A program made the translations under genes and the position numbers. A DNA stretch of 64,000 nt, taken from assembly GCA_023455425.1 (NCBI GenBank), contig JAEYCM010000013.1:1-64000 (forward strand), written 5' to 3'. Under the pieces are notes generated by a model that worked only from the letters and a program-made list of their open reading frames with translations, ran no database searches and had not been told where the DNA came from. Below, piece after piece: positions 14,904-23,322 of this stretch. Source of the DNA: Bacillota bacterium (GTDB lineage Bacteria; Bacillota; Clostridia; Christensenellales; CAG-138). Numbering within the stretch: position 1 is the first letter of the stretch; each line of letters starts with the position of its first letter.

Positions 14904-17615
14904 TTGGAACGACCGAACTGGTATGAGTTGAACATTCATGACGTATACAAAGAGCTTGGCGCCAGCGCACAGACCGGCCTGACGTCCAAGGAGGCAAAGC
15001 GCCGCCTGGAGGAGTACGGCCCCAATGAGCTGCAGCAGAAAAAAGGGGCAAGCGTGTTCCGAATGTTCCTGGAGCAGCTCAAGGACTATATGGTCATCAT
15101 CCTGATCGTCGCCAGTATCGTTTCCATCCTGGTAAACGAGGTGACGGACGCCATCGTCATATTGGGCATCGTCATCATCAACGCGGTGCTCGGCGTATTC
15201 CAGGAATACCGCGCGGGCAAAGCGCTCGAAGCCTTAAAGAGGATGTCCGCTCCCAACGCCAAGGTGCTTCGCGACGGCGAACCGGTGACCATCCCCGCGC
15301 GCGAGCTGGTGCCCGGCGATACGGTGATCCTGGAAACCGGGGACTATGTGCCAGCCGACGTGCGGCTGATTTCTTCCGTCAACCTTAAGGTAGAAGAAGC
15401 CGCGCTCACGGGCGAATCCGTACCCGTGGAAAAGCACGCGGAAGCTTCCCTCAAAGGCGACGTGGGCTTAGGGGACCAGGTCAACTCCGCGTTTATGAGC
15501 ACGCTTGTTACCTACGGCAGGGGCAGCGGCATCGTCACCTCCACGGGCATGGGCACGGTGATCGGCAAGATCGCGGAAATGATCCAGGAGGAAGAGGCGG
15601 AAGATACGCCGCTGCAGAAGAAGCTTGCGAAGATGGGCAAGTTGCTTGGTACGGGCTGCCTCGTCATCTGCGCCATCGTATTTGCGATGGGTCTCCTGCG
15701 CGGCGAGCCGATACTCGAAATGTTCATGACGGCCGTCAGCCTCGCTGTCGCGGCCATACCGGAAGGCCTGCCCGCCGTCGTTACCATCGTGCTCGCGTTG
15801 GGCATGCAGCGCATGGCCAAGAAGAATGCCATTATGAAAAAGCTGCACGCCGTGGAAACGCTGGGCAGCACCACCGTCATCTGCTCCGATAAGACCGGCA
15901 CGCTCACCCAGAACCAGATGACCATCGTCAAGATGTACGTGCCCGGCCTCTCCATAGATGTTCAGGGGGACGGTTACAACCCCGTGGGGGCGCTTACGGT
16001 AAACGATACCGCGCTTGAGTTGGAACAGGAGCCCGCCGTGAGCCGCCTTGTAGACGTCATGGCGCTGTGCAACGACGCGCGCCTTGAGCATGTGGTGGAG
16101 AATGGTTCGGACGAATGGCGCATTATTGGCGACCCGACGGAGGGCGCCATGATCGTGGCCGCCGCCAAAGCAGGGGTAAAGCAGGAGGAGCATAACAAAC
16201 GTCTGCCCCGTCTGCAGGAAATCCCGTTTGATTCCCAGCGCAAGCTGATGACCACGTTCCACCAACTGACATATGGCGGGTATGCGGCGTTCACCAAAGG
16301 CGCGCCAGATATCCTGGCGGAGCGCTGCACGCAGATTTTGCGCCGGGACGGCACGGTTTCCGCCATCACGGATGCGGATGTGGCGGATATATTAAAAGAA
16401 AACAAAGCGCTCGCCTCTCAAGCCTACCGTGTTCTTGCCATGGCGTATAAACCTGTTATCGATATTCCCGCGCACCCCACGCCGGAGCAGGACGAACAGA
16501 ATCTTGTGTTCTGCGGGCTTGTCGGCATGATCGACCCGCCGCGCGTAGAGGCGATTGAGGCTATCAAGGTCTGTAAAAGCGCTGGCATCCGCGTAGTGAT
16601 GATCACGGGGGACTATAAGGACACCGCGGCGGCGATTGCAAAGCAGCTTGGCATCATCAGCTCCGACGACCAGGTCGTCGCGGGAGCGGACTTAAACGCC
16701 ATGGACGACGCGCGGCTCAACGAAGTCGCAAAGAACATCAGCGTCTACGCACGCGTTTCGCCCGAACACAAGGTGCGCATCGTGCAGGCGGTGAAGAACA
16801 ACGGCGAGATCGCCGCCATGACCGGCGACGGCGTGAACGACGCGCCCGCCTTAAAGCGCGCGGACATCGGCGTGGCCATGGGCATTACGGGCACGGACGT
16901 CACCAAGGAAAGCGCGGATATGATCCTGACGGACGACAACTTCTCCAGTATTGTCCACGCCGTGGAAGAGGGCCGCGTCATTTACAGCAACATCCGCAAG
17001 TTCGTGTTCTTCCTGATGAGCTGCAACGTAGGCGAGATCCTCATCATATTCCTTTCCATGCTGTTCCAGTGGCCCATTCCGTTGTTACCCATCCATTTGC
17101 TGTGGGTCAATCTGCTGACCGACGCGTTCCCCGCGCTTGCTTTGGGTACCGAGAAAAAGGAACCCGGGCTTATGACGGAACCCCCGCGCAGCCCCAACGA
17201 AAGCATCATCAATAAGGATATGCTTATCAACATCGCGGTGCAGAGCGTGGTGATGACGGCGGCGGTCCTCGGTTCCTTCTACTATGGCTGGCAGAATTAC
17301 GGCATTGAAATGGGCCGGACCTACGCGCTTGTCACCCTCATCATCAGCGAACTGCTGCGCGCCTATACCTGCCGCTCCGAAAAGCACCCGCTCTGGAAGA
17401 TCGGCGTGTTCAGCAACAGGAACATGAACCTAGCGACCGTCGTTTCCTTTGCGCTGCTGGTGGTCATCCTGCTCATCCCCGGGCTAAGGGATATCTTCAA
17501 TGTGGCGACGCTGCATTTCCATGATTGGGACTTTGTCATACTTGTGGGCCTGATGCCGCTGTTGTTTGGCGAACTCACCAAGGTGGTCAAAAACGCCGTA
17601 CGTAAGATGAAATAA
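14904..17615 (+). CDS. P-type Ca2+-transporting ATPase (P2A/PMR1-like)
   Basis: Complete cation pump of 903 residues. Landmarks in order: N-terminal cation-ATPase domain (NPNELQQKK-like start), paired helices near 60-110, actuator motif LTGESVPVEK, helix 4 with VAAIPEGLPAVV (Ca2+-site PEGL), the phosphorylated Asp329 in DKTGTLTQNQ, nucleotide domain KGAPD, hinge TGDGVNDAPAL and four to six C-terminal helices with LLPIHLLWVNLLTD. The family exports Ca2+ (or Mn2+) from the cytoplasm using ATP. The start is TTG at 14904, 7 bases after a GTAGGTG site. It stands alone between convergent and divergent neighbours. It sits between two SPFH-protein genes, which may reflect membrane-domain association (inference). 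Confidence 0.95.
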   Translation: MERPNWYELNIHDVYKELGASAQTGLTSKEAKRRLEEYGPNELQQKKGASVFRMFLEQLKDYMVIILIVASIVSILVNEVTDAIVILGIVIINAVLGVFQEYRAGKALEALKRMSAPNAKVLRDGEPVTIPARELVPGDTVILETGDYVPADVRLISSVNLKVEEAALTGESVPVEKHAEASLKGDVGLGDQVNSAFMSTLVTYGRGSGIVTSTGMGTVIGKIAEMIQEEEAEDTPLQKKLAKMGKLLGTGCLVICAIVFAMGLLRGEPILEMFMTAVSLAVAAIPEGLPAVVTIVLALGMQRMAKKNAIMKKLHAVETLGSTTVICSDKTGTLTQNQMTIVKMYVPGLSIDVQGDGYNPVGALTVNDTALELEQEPAVSRLVDVMALCNDARLEHVVENGSDEWRIIGDPTEGAMIVAAAKAGVKQEEHNKRLPRLQEIPFDSQRKLMTTFHQLTYGGYAAFTKGAPDILAERCTQILRRDGTVSAITDADVADILKENKALASQAYRVLAMAYKPVIDIPAHPTPEQDEQNLVFCGLVGMIDPPRVEAIEAIKVCKSAGIRVVMITGDYKDTAAAIAKQLGIISSDDQVVAGADLNAMDDARLNEVAKNISVYARVSPEHKVRIVQAVKNNGEIAAMTGDGVNDAPALKRADIGVAMGITGTDVTKESADMILTDDNFSSIVHAVEEGRVIYSNIRKFVFFLMSCNVGEILIIFLSMLFQWPIPLLPIHLLWVNLLTDAFPALALGTEKKEPGLMTEPPRSPNESIINKDMLINIAVQSVVMTAAVLGSFYYGWQNYGIEMGRTYALVTLIISELLRAYTCRSEKHPLWKIGVFSNRNMNLATVVSFALLVVILLIPGLRDIFNVATLHFHDWDFVILVGLMPLLFGELTKVVKNAVRKMK

Positions 17616-17835
17616 AGGTATCGCCATCTGCGGTGGCGACGTATGATTATTTTATTTAATAGCGGGCGGGCTTCGCCCCCCGCGCCCCTATCGCCCGTTT
17701 TCCTACGGGAGACCTCTAAGTTCCCCTCCAGGAACGCCCTAAAATAGTGCGTTCCCAAGTTAGGGATTTCCAGGAAAATATATCCCTTGAGTCGGAATTC
17801 GAGGGGGAATTCTTAAAAACAGAAGCTTTTCAATA
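17616..17835. other. Intergenic hairpin-rich region
   Basis: No gene. Contains several inverted repeats, including GGGCGGGCTTCGCCC-type (about 17662-17680) and CAGGAACGC/GCGTTCC (about 17730-17755). The first resembles the opening hairpin of the composite repeat at 33217 and 56960 but the rest does not align well. Confidence 0.4.
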
Positions 17836-17877
17836 AACTGCAACGCCCTGCGCTTTCATACGCAGGGCGTTGCAGTT
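17836..17877. terminator. Bidirectional intrinsic terminator
   Basis: Perfect 17-bp stem AACTGCAACGCCCTGCG (17836-17852) and its complement (17861-17877), 8-base loop. It lies between the convergent Ca2+-ATPase and flotillin genes, 21 bp from the flotillin stop codon. Confidence 0.85.
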
Positions 17878-17898
17878 CTTAACAGTTGAATATATAGG

Positions 17899-19281
17899 CT
17901 AACCGGCAACCGGCTCCTTCTCCTCCGCATCCGTACCGAGGATGGAGGGAAGCTCCATACCCGCCTGCTTGAAAAGGTCATTCATCGGGGGGATGGACTT
18001 GAGCATACCGGAAAGGAAGTTCGCCGTTGCGGGGGTGCCCGTGCCATTGCCCATGCTGTCCCACACGGTGACCTTATCGATCTTGATGTTCTTGATGGCG
18101 TCCACCTGCATCTGCACAAGCTGCTCGAGCTTATCTGCAATGATGAACTTCACCGCGGCATCCGGATCGCCGCCCGCCGCTTCCACAAGCTTGTTCATAC
18201 CAATGGCCTGCTTGGAGAGGACTTCCTCAATACCCTTTGCCTGCGCTTCCATCCGTGCGAATATCGCGTCCGCTTCGCCCTTTGCCTTGCGGCGAGTAAC
18301 TTCGGCCTCCGCTTCCGCGGCGATCTCCACCTGCTGCTTTTCGATTTGCGCTTTTACGATGATATCGGCCTGCTGTGAGGCGCGCACAAGATCCGCACGC
18401 GTCTGTTCCGCGTTCTGCTGGGCAACATACGCTTCTTGCAGGGCCATAGCGGCCTGCACCTTTTCCGCAGCTGTCGCAATGCGCAGCGCTTCCGCTTCCT
18501 TTTCCCTGCGGCGGGCTTCGGACTGGGCAATTTCCACCCTCGCGGTATTTTCACCCTGTATGGCCGTTGCGTTTGCCGCCGCGACCTCGATACGCTCATC
18601 CTTATGGGCGTTTGCCTGGCCAATTTCACCATCCCTGTTCTTTTCAGCTACGCTCTTCTTCGCGTCGTTGATGGCCTTCGCCGCGGCTTCCTTACCGAGC
18701 GCCTCGATATAGCCGGACTCATCGTTGATGTCCGTGACGTTCACGTTGATGAGCCTGAGGCCGATCTTCTTCAATTCGATTTCCACATTGTTGGAGACTG
18801 CAAGCAGGAACTTGTCGCGGTCGGTATTGATTTCTTCAATGTCCATCGTGGCGATGACAAGACGCAACTGACCGAAGATGATATCCTTTGCAAGCTCCTG
18901 AATTTCAGGCATCTTGAGGCCTAAGAGACGTTCCGCGGCATTCTGCATAATGCCGGGTTCGGTGGAAATACCCACCGTAAAGCGGGACGGCACATCCACG
19001 CGGATGTTCTGCTTGGAAAGCGCGTTCTTCAGATCCACGTTGATGGAAATGGGCGTCAAATCCATATACCGGAAATCCTGCAGCACAGGGATGATGAACG
19101 CAGCACCGCCATGGATGCACTTTGCCGAGCGGCTCTGGCCGCCTTTTTCCGCACCCACCTTACCGTAAATGACCAGCACCTTATCCGACGGGCACTTGCG
19201 GTAACGCGAAAGCACGCCAAGCAGCACCGCGAACAGGACAACAACTATAATGACAGTCCCAACCAACACATCCAACCCCAC
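17899..19281 (-). CDS. floT: Flotillin (SPFH family)
   Basis: Bacterial flotillin of 460 residues, similar in layout to B. subtilis FloT/YuaG. An N-terminal hydrophobic hairpin (TVIIVVVLFAVLLGVL) anchors it; the SPFH domain follows (GAAFIIPVLQDFRYMDLTPI, NVDVPSRFTVGIST-like strands). Residues about 210-370 are a long coiled coil rich in EA-A-E repeats, and the C-terminal end carries a glycine/proline-rich segment. Flotillins scaffold membrane microdomains. The GTG at 19281 has GGAGG 9 bases upstream; a TTG at 19275 is also possible. It lies 33 bp downstream of an NfeD-like gene, the classic yuaF-yuaG pairing. Confidence 0.93.
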   Translation of the reverse strand: MGLDVLVGTVIIVVVLFAVLLGVLSRYRKCPSDKVLVIYGKVGAEKGGQSRSAKCIHGGAAFIIPVLQDFRYMDLTPISINVDLKNALSKQNIRVDVPSRFTVGISTEPGIMQNAAERLLGLKMPEIQELAKDIIFGQLRLVIATMDIEEINTDRDKFLLAVSNNVEIELKKIGLRLINVNVTDINDESGYIEALGKEAAAKAINDAKKSVAEKNRDGEIGQANAHKDERIEVAAANATAIQGENTARVEIAQSEARRREKEAEALRIATAAEKVQAAMALQEAYVAQQNAEQTRADLVRASQQADIIVKAQIEKQQVEIAAEAEAEVTRRKAKGEADAIFARMEAQAKGIEEVLSKQAIGMNKLVEAAGGDPDAAVKFIIADKLEQLVQMQVDAIKNIKIDKVTVWDSMGNGTGTPATANFLSGMLKSIPPMNDLFKQAGMELPSILGTDAEEKEPVAG

Positions 19282-19314
19282 TGAAAAATACCTCCTTATT
19301 ATTATAAAAAGAAA

Positions 19315-20010
19315 TTAGGCTTCCTTCTCCACCACCAGCACGTCCGCACGCACATCCACCACGCGCACAAACGCGCCCGTGGGAATGGCCTCCCCCTCCG
19401 TAATGGCATTGACCTCTACAAAACGTTCCTGCAACGTCAGATTGACCTTGCCCTCCCCTCTTCCGTCCGCAGGAATGGGAATATAGACGCGCGCCGTCAG
19501 GCCCAGCGCGTTCCTCAAGGAGATGTTGCCGCTATTTGCAAGGCGCAGCGTAAGCTGTATCAGTTTTGCAACGCCAAACATGGCAAGCGCGCCAAACACA
19601 GAACCAACAAACACGGCAAGCCCGCCGGGCATGCCCGAATTGTACGCAATGATCGACGTCCAGCCGAATACGGTCAAGAACGCGATGACGCCTTCGAGCG
19701 TAAAGAGCCGTAAAGCGCCATAGCCTGCGCGCGCGTCGGCACCGCCGGCATCCGCATGGGTATGTGTATGGACGTCGGCACCTGCGGCATCGCCGAAGTC
19801 AACATCTCCGAAATCAAGATCAACATCGGCCATATCGCCGATATCTCCGCCGCCGGAAGCGGCCCCCGTATCCGTCCCGGCGGCGTCATTCCCAAACCCC
19901 GCCAGCGTGAGCGCAATCTGTATCAGAAGCACCACACTCGCAGGTATGGCAATGCAATAAAGTACCCGCAGCAGCGTGCTCAATTCTTCCCACCAGGCCG
20001 CAACTCCCAT
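19315..20010 (-). CDS. NfeD-like membrane protein
   Basis: Membrane protein of 231 residues with an N-terminal helix (VLYCIAIPASVVLLIQIALT), a low-complexity Gly/Asp/Ala-rich extracytoplasmic loop with repeated GDxxDxDFGD-like units and HTHTH, two further helices (about 110-165), and a C-terminal OB-fold domain (LTARVYIPIPADGRGEGKVN) characteristic of NfeD proteins such as YuaF. NfeD proteins partner flotillins. The ATG at 20010 is favoured since AAAGGGGG is 6-8 bases upstream; ATG 20016 is too close to it. It is the first gene of the nfeD-floT operon and starts from a consensus promoter at 20045-20073. Confidence 0.85.
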   Translation of the reverse strand: MGVAAWWEELSTLLRVLYCIAIPASVVLLIQIALTLAGFGNDAAGTDTGAASGGGDIGDMADVDLDFGDVDFGDAAGADVHTHTHADAGGADARAGYGALRLFTLEGVIAFLTVFGWTSIIAYNSGMPGGLAVFVGSVFGALAMFGVAKLIQLTLRLANSGNISLRNALGLTARVYIPIPADGRGEGKVNLTLQERFVEVNAITEGEAIPTGAFVRVVDVRADVLVVEKEA

Positions 20011-20026
20011 TGCCATCCCCCTTTAG

Positions 20027-20041
20027 GTAAATTATATTTAC
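20027..20041 (-). promoter_or_regulatory. Operator O1 in the nfeD-floT promoter
   Basis: GTAAATTATATTTAC: perfect 6-bp inverted arms around TAT. It begins 3 bases downstream of the minus-strand -10 box and so covers the start site. It is 14/15 identical to the motif at 20148-20162. Recognition by the adjacent XRE protein is inference. Confidence 0.65.
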
Positions 20042-20044
20042 TTT

Positions 20045-20073
20045 ATTATATGGTTCAAAGCGCACGCTGTCAA
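20045..20073 (-). promoter_or_regulatory. Consensus sigma-A promoter for nfeD-floT
   Basis: On the minus strand TTGACA (20068-20073), a 17-base spacer and TATAAT (20045-20050): both hexamers match consensus exactly. Confidence 0.88.
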
Positions 20074-20114
20074 CGCCTCAACGGAGCCGATCCAGTAATC
20101 TCCGACGTTTTCTC

Positions 20115-20143
20115 TTGTCTTTCGGCGATAAACTTGCTATTAT
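20115..20143 (+). promoter_or_regulatory. Promoter of the XRE regulator
   Basis: TTGTCT (20115-20120), 17-base spacer, TATTAT (20138-20143), 43 bases before the ATG at 20187. Confidence 0.7.
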
Positions 20144-20147
20144 CATG

Positions 20148-20162
20148 GTAAATTATTTTTAC
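20148..20162 (+). promoter_or_regulatory. Operator O2 in the xre promoter
   Basis: GTAAATTATTTTTAC, differing at one base from O1 (20027-20041), beginning 4 bases after the -10 box. Same register as O1, suggesting one repressor for both transcripts. Confidence 0.65.
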
Positions 20163-20186
20163 TTCACATGGATTGGAGGGGCGACG

Positions 20187-20687
20187 ATGGATGCCAGGGA
20201 GCTGGGAAGGCGGCTTAAGGAAGCGCGGCTCAATAAAAAGCTCACGCAGGCCGAAGTCGTGGGCGATTTTATCACGCGTAACATGCTCAGCCAGATCGAA
20301 AGCGGCTTAGCCATGCCCAGCATGAAGACGCTCGCTTATCTTTCCGAGCAGCTTTCCATCCCGCTTTCCCAATTGCTTGACACCCCAACGGCGTCCGATG
20401 CGGTAGACGAACTCAACTGCGCCAAGCGCGCGTTTTCCGCGGAGGATTATCCGCTTGCCATCGCGATAGCAGAGAGACTGGAACTTCCCTTTTTTGACGA
20501 AGCGAGCGCCATCCTGACGCGCGCCCATTTTGCGCTGGCGCAACGTTATTTAAAAGAACGGGAATTCGCATCCGCCGCAGTACAGGCGCGCCTGGCCGCA
20601 GAAAAAGCCCAGCTTGGCATCTATTCCTCCCGCACGCTGCGCTCGGAAGCATTGCTGCTGCTGGATGAGGCTCAGAACCAGCGCTAG
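20187..20687 (+). CDS. XRE-family transcriptional regulator
   Basis: Protein of 166 residues with an N-terminal helix-turn-helix of the Cro/CI (XRE) type: ELGRRLKEARLNKKLTQAEV, FITRNMLSQIESG and MPSMKTLAYLSEQL. The remainder is helical with alanine-rich repeats that resemble TPR-like hairpins, as in Rgg/PlcR-type sensors, though shorter. The ATG at 20187 is preceded by GGAGGGG; an upstream in-frame ATG at 20115 falls inside the promoter. It is divergent from nfeD-floT and likely represses both that operon and itself through the paired operators (inference). Confidence 0.88.
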   Translation: MDARELGRRLKEARLNKKLTQAEVVGDFITRNMLSQIESGLAMPSMKTLAYLSEQLSIPLSQLLDTPTASDAVDELNCAKRAFSAEDYPLAIAIAERLELPFFDEASAILTRAHFALAQRYLKEREFASAAVQARLAAEKAQLGIYSSRTLRSEALLLLDEAQNQR

Positions 20688-20794
20688 AAGAAAAATTCCC
20701 TTTATTATTGACGCAATGGGATTGAAAAAGGATGCAGCATCCGATAGTTTCTCTGCATCGGTTTTCAGGCAGACCAAATCGAAAAGGAGCGCAC

Positions 20795-21325
20795 ATGAAG
20801 CAGGGATTGACGCACGTATATTACGGCAATGGCAAAGGAAAAACCACCGCTGCGCTGGGCTTAGGGATGCGCGCCTGGGGCTGCGGGCTTCAGGTGGTTT
20901 TGGTGCAGTTTTTGAAGGACTTTTCAACAGGTGAGCTCAAAGCCCTGGCGCAGCTGCCCGGCTTTACCGTGTTGCGCGGCAAAGCCAAAGGAAAGCTGTT
21001 CTCCAGAGATATGAGCGAAGAGGAGAAAGCCGCCACAACATTCATCCATGAAGCAAATCTGAAGCAAGCGCTGTCCCTTGTCAATACCGGCAAGTGTGAT
21101 TTGCTGATTTTGGACGAGGCGTTTGACGCCTACCAGCTCGGTTTATTGGGGGATGCGATACTCCGGCCCCTTATTGAGGAAAAGCCGGGGGAACTTGAAC
21201 TTGTCATCACCGGGCATGCGCCGGTAGAGTGGGTATTAAATCGGGCCGATTACGTCACGGAGATGGTCAAGCAAAAGCATCCTTACGACAGGGGGATTGG
21301 CGCGCGCAGGGGAATTGAATTTTAG
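20795..21325 (+). CDS. cobO: Corrinoid adenosyltransferase (CobO/BtuR type)
   Basis: ATP:cob(I)alamin/cob(I)yrinic acid a,c-diamide adenosyltransferase, 176 residues. The P-loop is GNGKGKTTAALGLG near the N-terminus, followed by QVVLVQFLKD, LLILDEAFDAYQLGLL and LELVITGHAP, all standard CobA/CobO blocks. It adds the 5'-deoxyadenosyl group to reduced corrinoid. AAAAGGAG precedes the ATG at 20795 by 6 bases. It lies 107 bp after the XRE gene, and no other cobalamin gene or cobalamin riboswitch is visible. A terminator follows. Confidence 0.93.
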   Translation: MKQGLTHVYYGNGKGKTTAALGLGMRAWGCGLQVVLVQFLKDFSTGELKALAQLPGFTVLRGKAKGKLFSRDMSEEEKAATTFIHEANLKQALSLVNTGKCDLLILDEAFDAYQLGLLGDAILRPLIEEKPGELELVITGHAPVEWVLNRADYVTEMVKQKHPYDRGIGARRGIEF

Positions 21326-21345
21326 CGATCTTATCGGGATTATAC

Positions 21346-21377
21346 AAAAGGCGGCCAAATTTCGGGCCGCCTTTTTT
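21346..21377 (+). terminator. Intrinsic terminator after cobO
   Basis: Stem AAGGCGGCC/GGCCGCCTT (21348-21356 and 21365-21373) and a T run to 21377. Confidence 0.9.
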
Positions 21378-21439
21378 CCTGCCCGCGGTTGTGGTATTGT
21401 GTAAATATATATCTATCATTATGAAGCGGGGCGGCGGGC

Positions 21440-23173
21440 ATGGAACAAAAAATACCAGGGCGCGCGGTATCGCTCAAATGGCGGCTCGTTACCATTGTGC
21501 TGCTGTGCTGGGTGCTGCCGGTGCTGCTCATTTTAGCGGTGGTTGGCGCGTATTCCTACTCCCAGGTAAAGCAGCAGATCGCGGATACCATAACGGTCAG
21601 CGCTCAAAATGCCGCCACCATGGTGCGGGCCGGTCTGGAGAATGCGCTCTCCGATTCACGCGCCGCTTCCTACGATCCGACCATCCGCAGCGCGTACGCA
21701 GCCTACCAGAACGACGGGGACAAGGTGGTGCTGTACGATACGCTCATCGATTACCTCACCCGGCAATACCGCTACAACGATATGTTCACCACCACCATGC
21801 TGTTTTTCCTGGATGAGCCGGACAGCATTTATTACATCAACAATAACGCGAACGCGGGCGCCTACGGGTTTGTGCGCAACTATGTCTCCACGGTGCATCC
21901 CGCAGTCATAGCGCGCTCAAATGAAATTGGCACCAACATTCGTTTCATTGCGCACGATGAAACGCTTTATATGGTAAGAAACCTGGTGGACAGCTCTTTT
22001 ATTCCGTATGCCACGCTTGTGATGCAGATTGACAAAGCCATCCTGTTCCGGGAGCTGACCGGTATTGTCTGGCTCACGGACGCCACCGTAACGCTCGACG
22101 GCGCGTCTGTAACGGTATTTGGCTCGGGCGCAAGAGCGCCTCAGAACGGCAGGCTCGTTAACTTCATGCAATATGAAGAAAACGACGGGCTTGTAACGCT
22201 TGGCCTTACCCAGAAACTGGAGCAGCATGAGGTTTCTTATTTTCTGCGGGTAGACAGCTCCGATCTTTTAGATCAATTGTCCACCATGCAAAAGCTGCTT
22301 CTCCCCATCAGCATATTCGTCATACCTCTGCTCATCATCGCCATACTCGCGTTCAACCGGCTGGTGTCCCGCCCGGTGGAGCGCCTGGTGGAAGCCGCCG
22401 CCATCATCGAAAAGGGCGAATTGGGCTACCAGGCAACGGATATTCCCTCAAGCCTGGAATTCCGTTATCTCTACGAGCGGTTCAACAGCATGTCCATGAG
22501 CATGAAGGAGCAGTTTGAGCGCAGCTATTACGAGCAGCTTGCGTTGCAGGATTCCCGCATGAAGGCGCTGCAGTCCCAGATCAACCCGCACTTCTTGAAC
22601 AATACGCTGGAGATCATCAACTGGGAAGCGAGAATGGCGGGCAACCTCAATGTCTCCAAAATGATCGAGGCGCTCTCCACACTCCTTTCCGCCGCCACCG
22701 CGCGCGGCGGGAACCCCATGACGCATTTAAGCGAGGAACTCGCGTTTGTGGACGCATATCTCTATATCATTTCCGTACGCATGGGCAAGCGGCTAAACGT
22801 GATCAAGGAAATCGACGAAGCGCTTTTACCGCTGCTTGTTCCGCGCCTGATCATGCAGCCGGTGGTGGAAAATGCCGTAGAGCACGGTATCACCCCGCGA
22901 CAGCGCGGTACGCTGACATTACGCGTATATGCGCATGAAGAGACCCTGCGGCTGGAAGTGGAAAACGACGGAGGCATGAGCGATGCGGATAAAGTCGCCG
23001 TCGGCCGCCTGCTGTCCGAAGAAAATCCGGAAGAGGACGTTTCAAAACCCGGCCAGGTGGGCATCCGCAACGTGAACCAGCGTTTGAAACTGCTGTACGG
23101 AAGTACAGCGGGACTTACGATTGAAGAGACGAATGCGGGCAGCACGCTTGCGCGCATTTCACTGCCTCTATAA
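21440..23173 (+). CDS. Sensor histidine kinase, YesM/LytS-like
   Basis: Membrane sensor kinase of 577 residues. A first helix (WVLPVLLILAVVGAYSY) and a second near 285-305 (ISIFVIPLLIIAILAF) bracket an extracytoplasmic dCache-like sensor; a HAMP domain follows (RPVERLVEAAAIIEKGELGY), then the His_kinase domain with the phosphoacceptor His384 in INPHFLNNTLE and the ATPase domain (MQPVVENAVEHGI, GQVGIRNVNQRL). This class works with AraC-type response regulators such as the one at 26852, and senses extracellular sugars, often together with a binding protein. Start ATG 21440 has a weak GGGGCGG site. It heads the disaccharide locus. Confidence 0.93.
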   Translation: MEQKIPGRAVSLKWRLVTIVLLCWVLPVLLILAVVGAYSYSQVKQQIADTITVSAQNAATMVRAGLENALSDSRAASYDPTIRSAYAAYQNDGDKVVLYDTLIDYLTRQYRYNDMFTTTMLFFLDEPDSIYYINNNANAGAYGFVRNYVSTVHPAVIARSNEIGTNIRFIAHDETLYMVRNLVDSSFIPYATLVMQIDKAILFRELTGIVWLTDATVTLDGASVTVFGSGARAPQNGRLVNFMQYEENDGLVTLGLTQKLEQHEVSYFLRVDSSDLLDQLSTMQKLLLPISIFVIPLLIIAILAFNRLVSRPVERLVEAAAIIEKGELGYQATDIPSSLEFRYLYERFNSMSMSMKEQFERSYYEQLALQDSRMKALQSQINPHFLNNTLEIINWEARMAGNLNVSKMIEALSTLLSAATARGGNPMTHLSEELAFVDAYLYIISVRMGKRLNVIKEIDEALLPLLVPRLIMQPVVENAVEHGITPRQRGTLTLRVYAHEETLRLEVENDGGMSDADKVAVGRLLSEENPEEDVSKPGQVGIRNVNQRLKLLYGSTAGLTIEETNAGSTLARISLPL

Positions 23174-23322
23174 ATACTTGCCATGAAATGGCGCAACGAG
23201 CGTCAAAAAAACACAATGGCAGCAATTCTGATGTTCTCTTGATCAAGATAAAATATAGTTGTCTTACACAAGACGCGCATCTGTTATTCATATCCAAATA
23301 TCGAAAATGGAGGACAAGGTAA
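23174..23322. other. Intergenic region before the sugar-binding protein
   Basis: Contains palindromic CTTGATCAAG (about 23239-23248) and an inverted repeat GTCTT-ACAC-AAGAC (about 23260-23275). Either may be an operator for the locus; no clear -35/-10 pair was assigned. Confidence 0.35.

Noticed and set aside
17650..17760. Possible third copy of the composite hairpin repeat.
   Set aside because: Only the opening GGGCTT(C)GCCC hairpin resembles the repeat; the later modules do not align.
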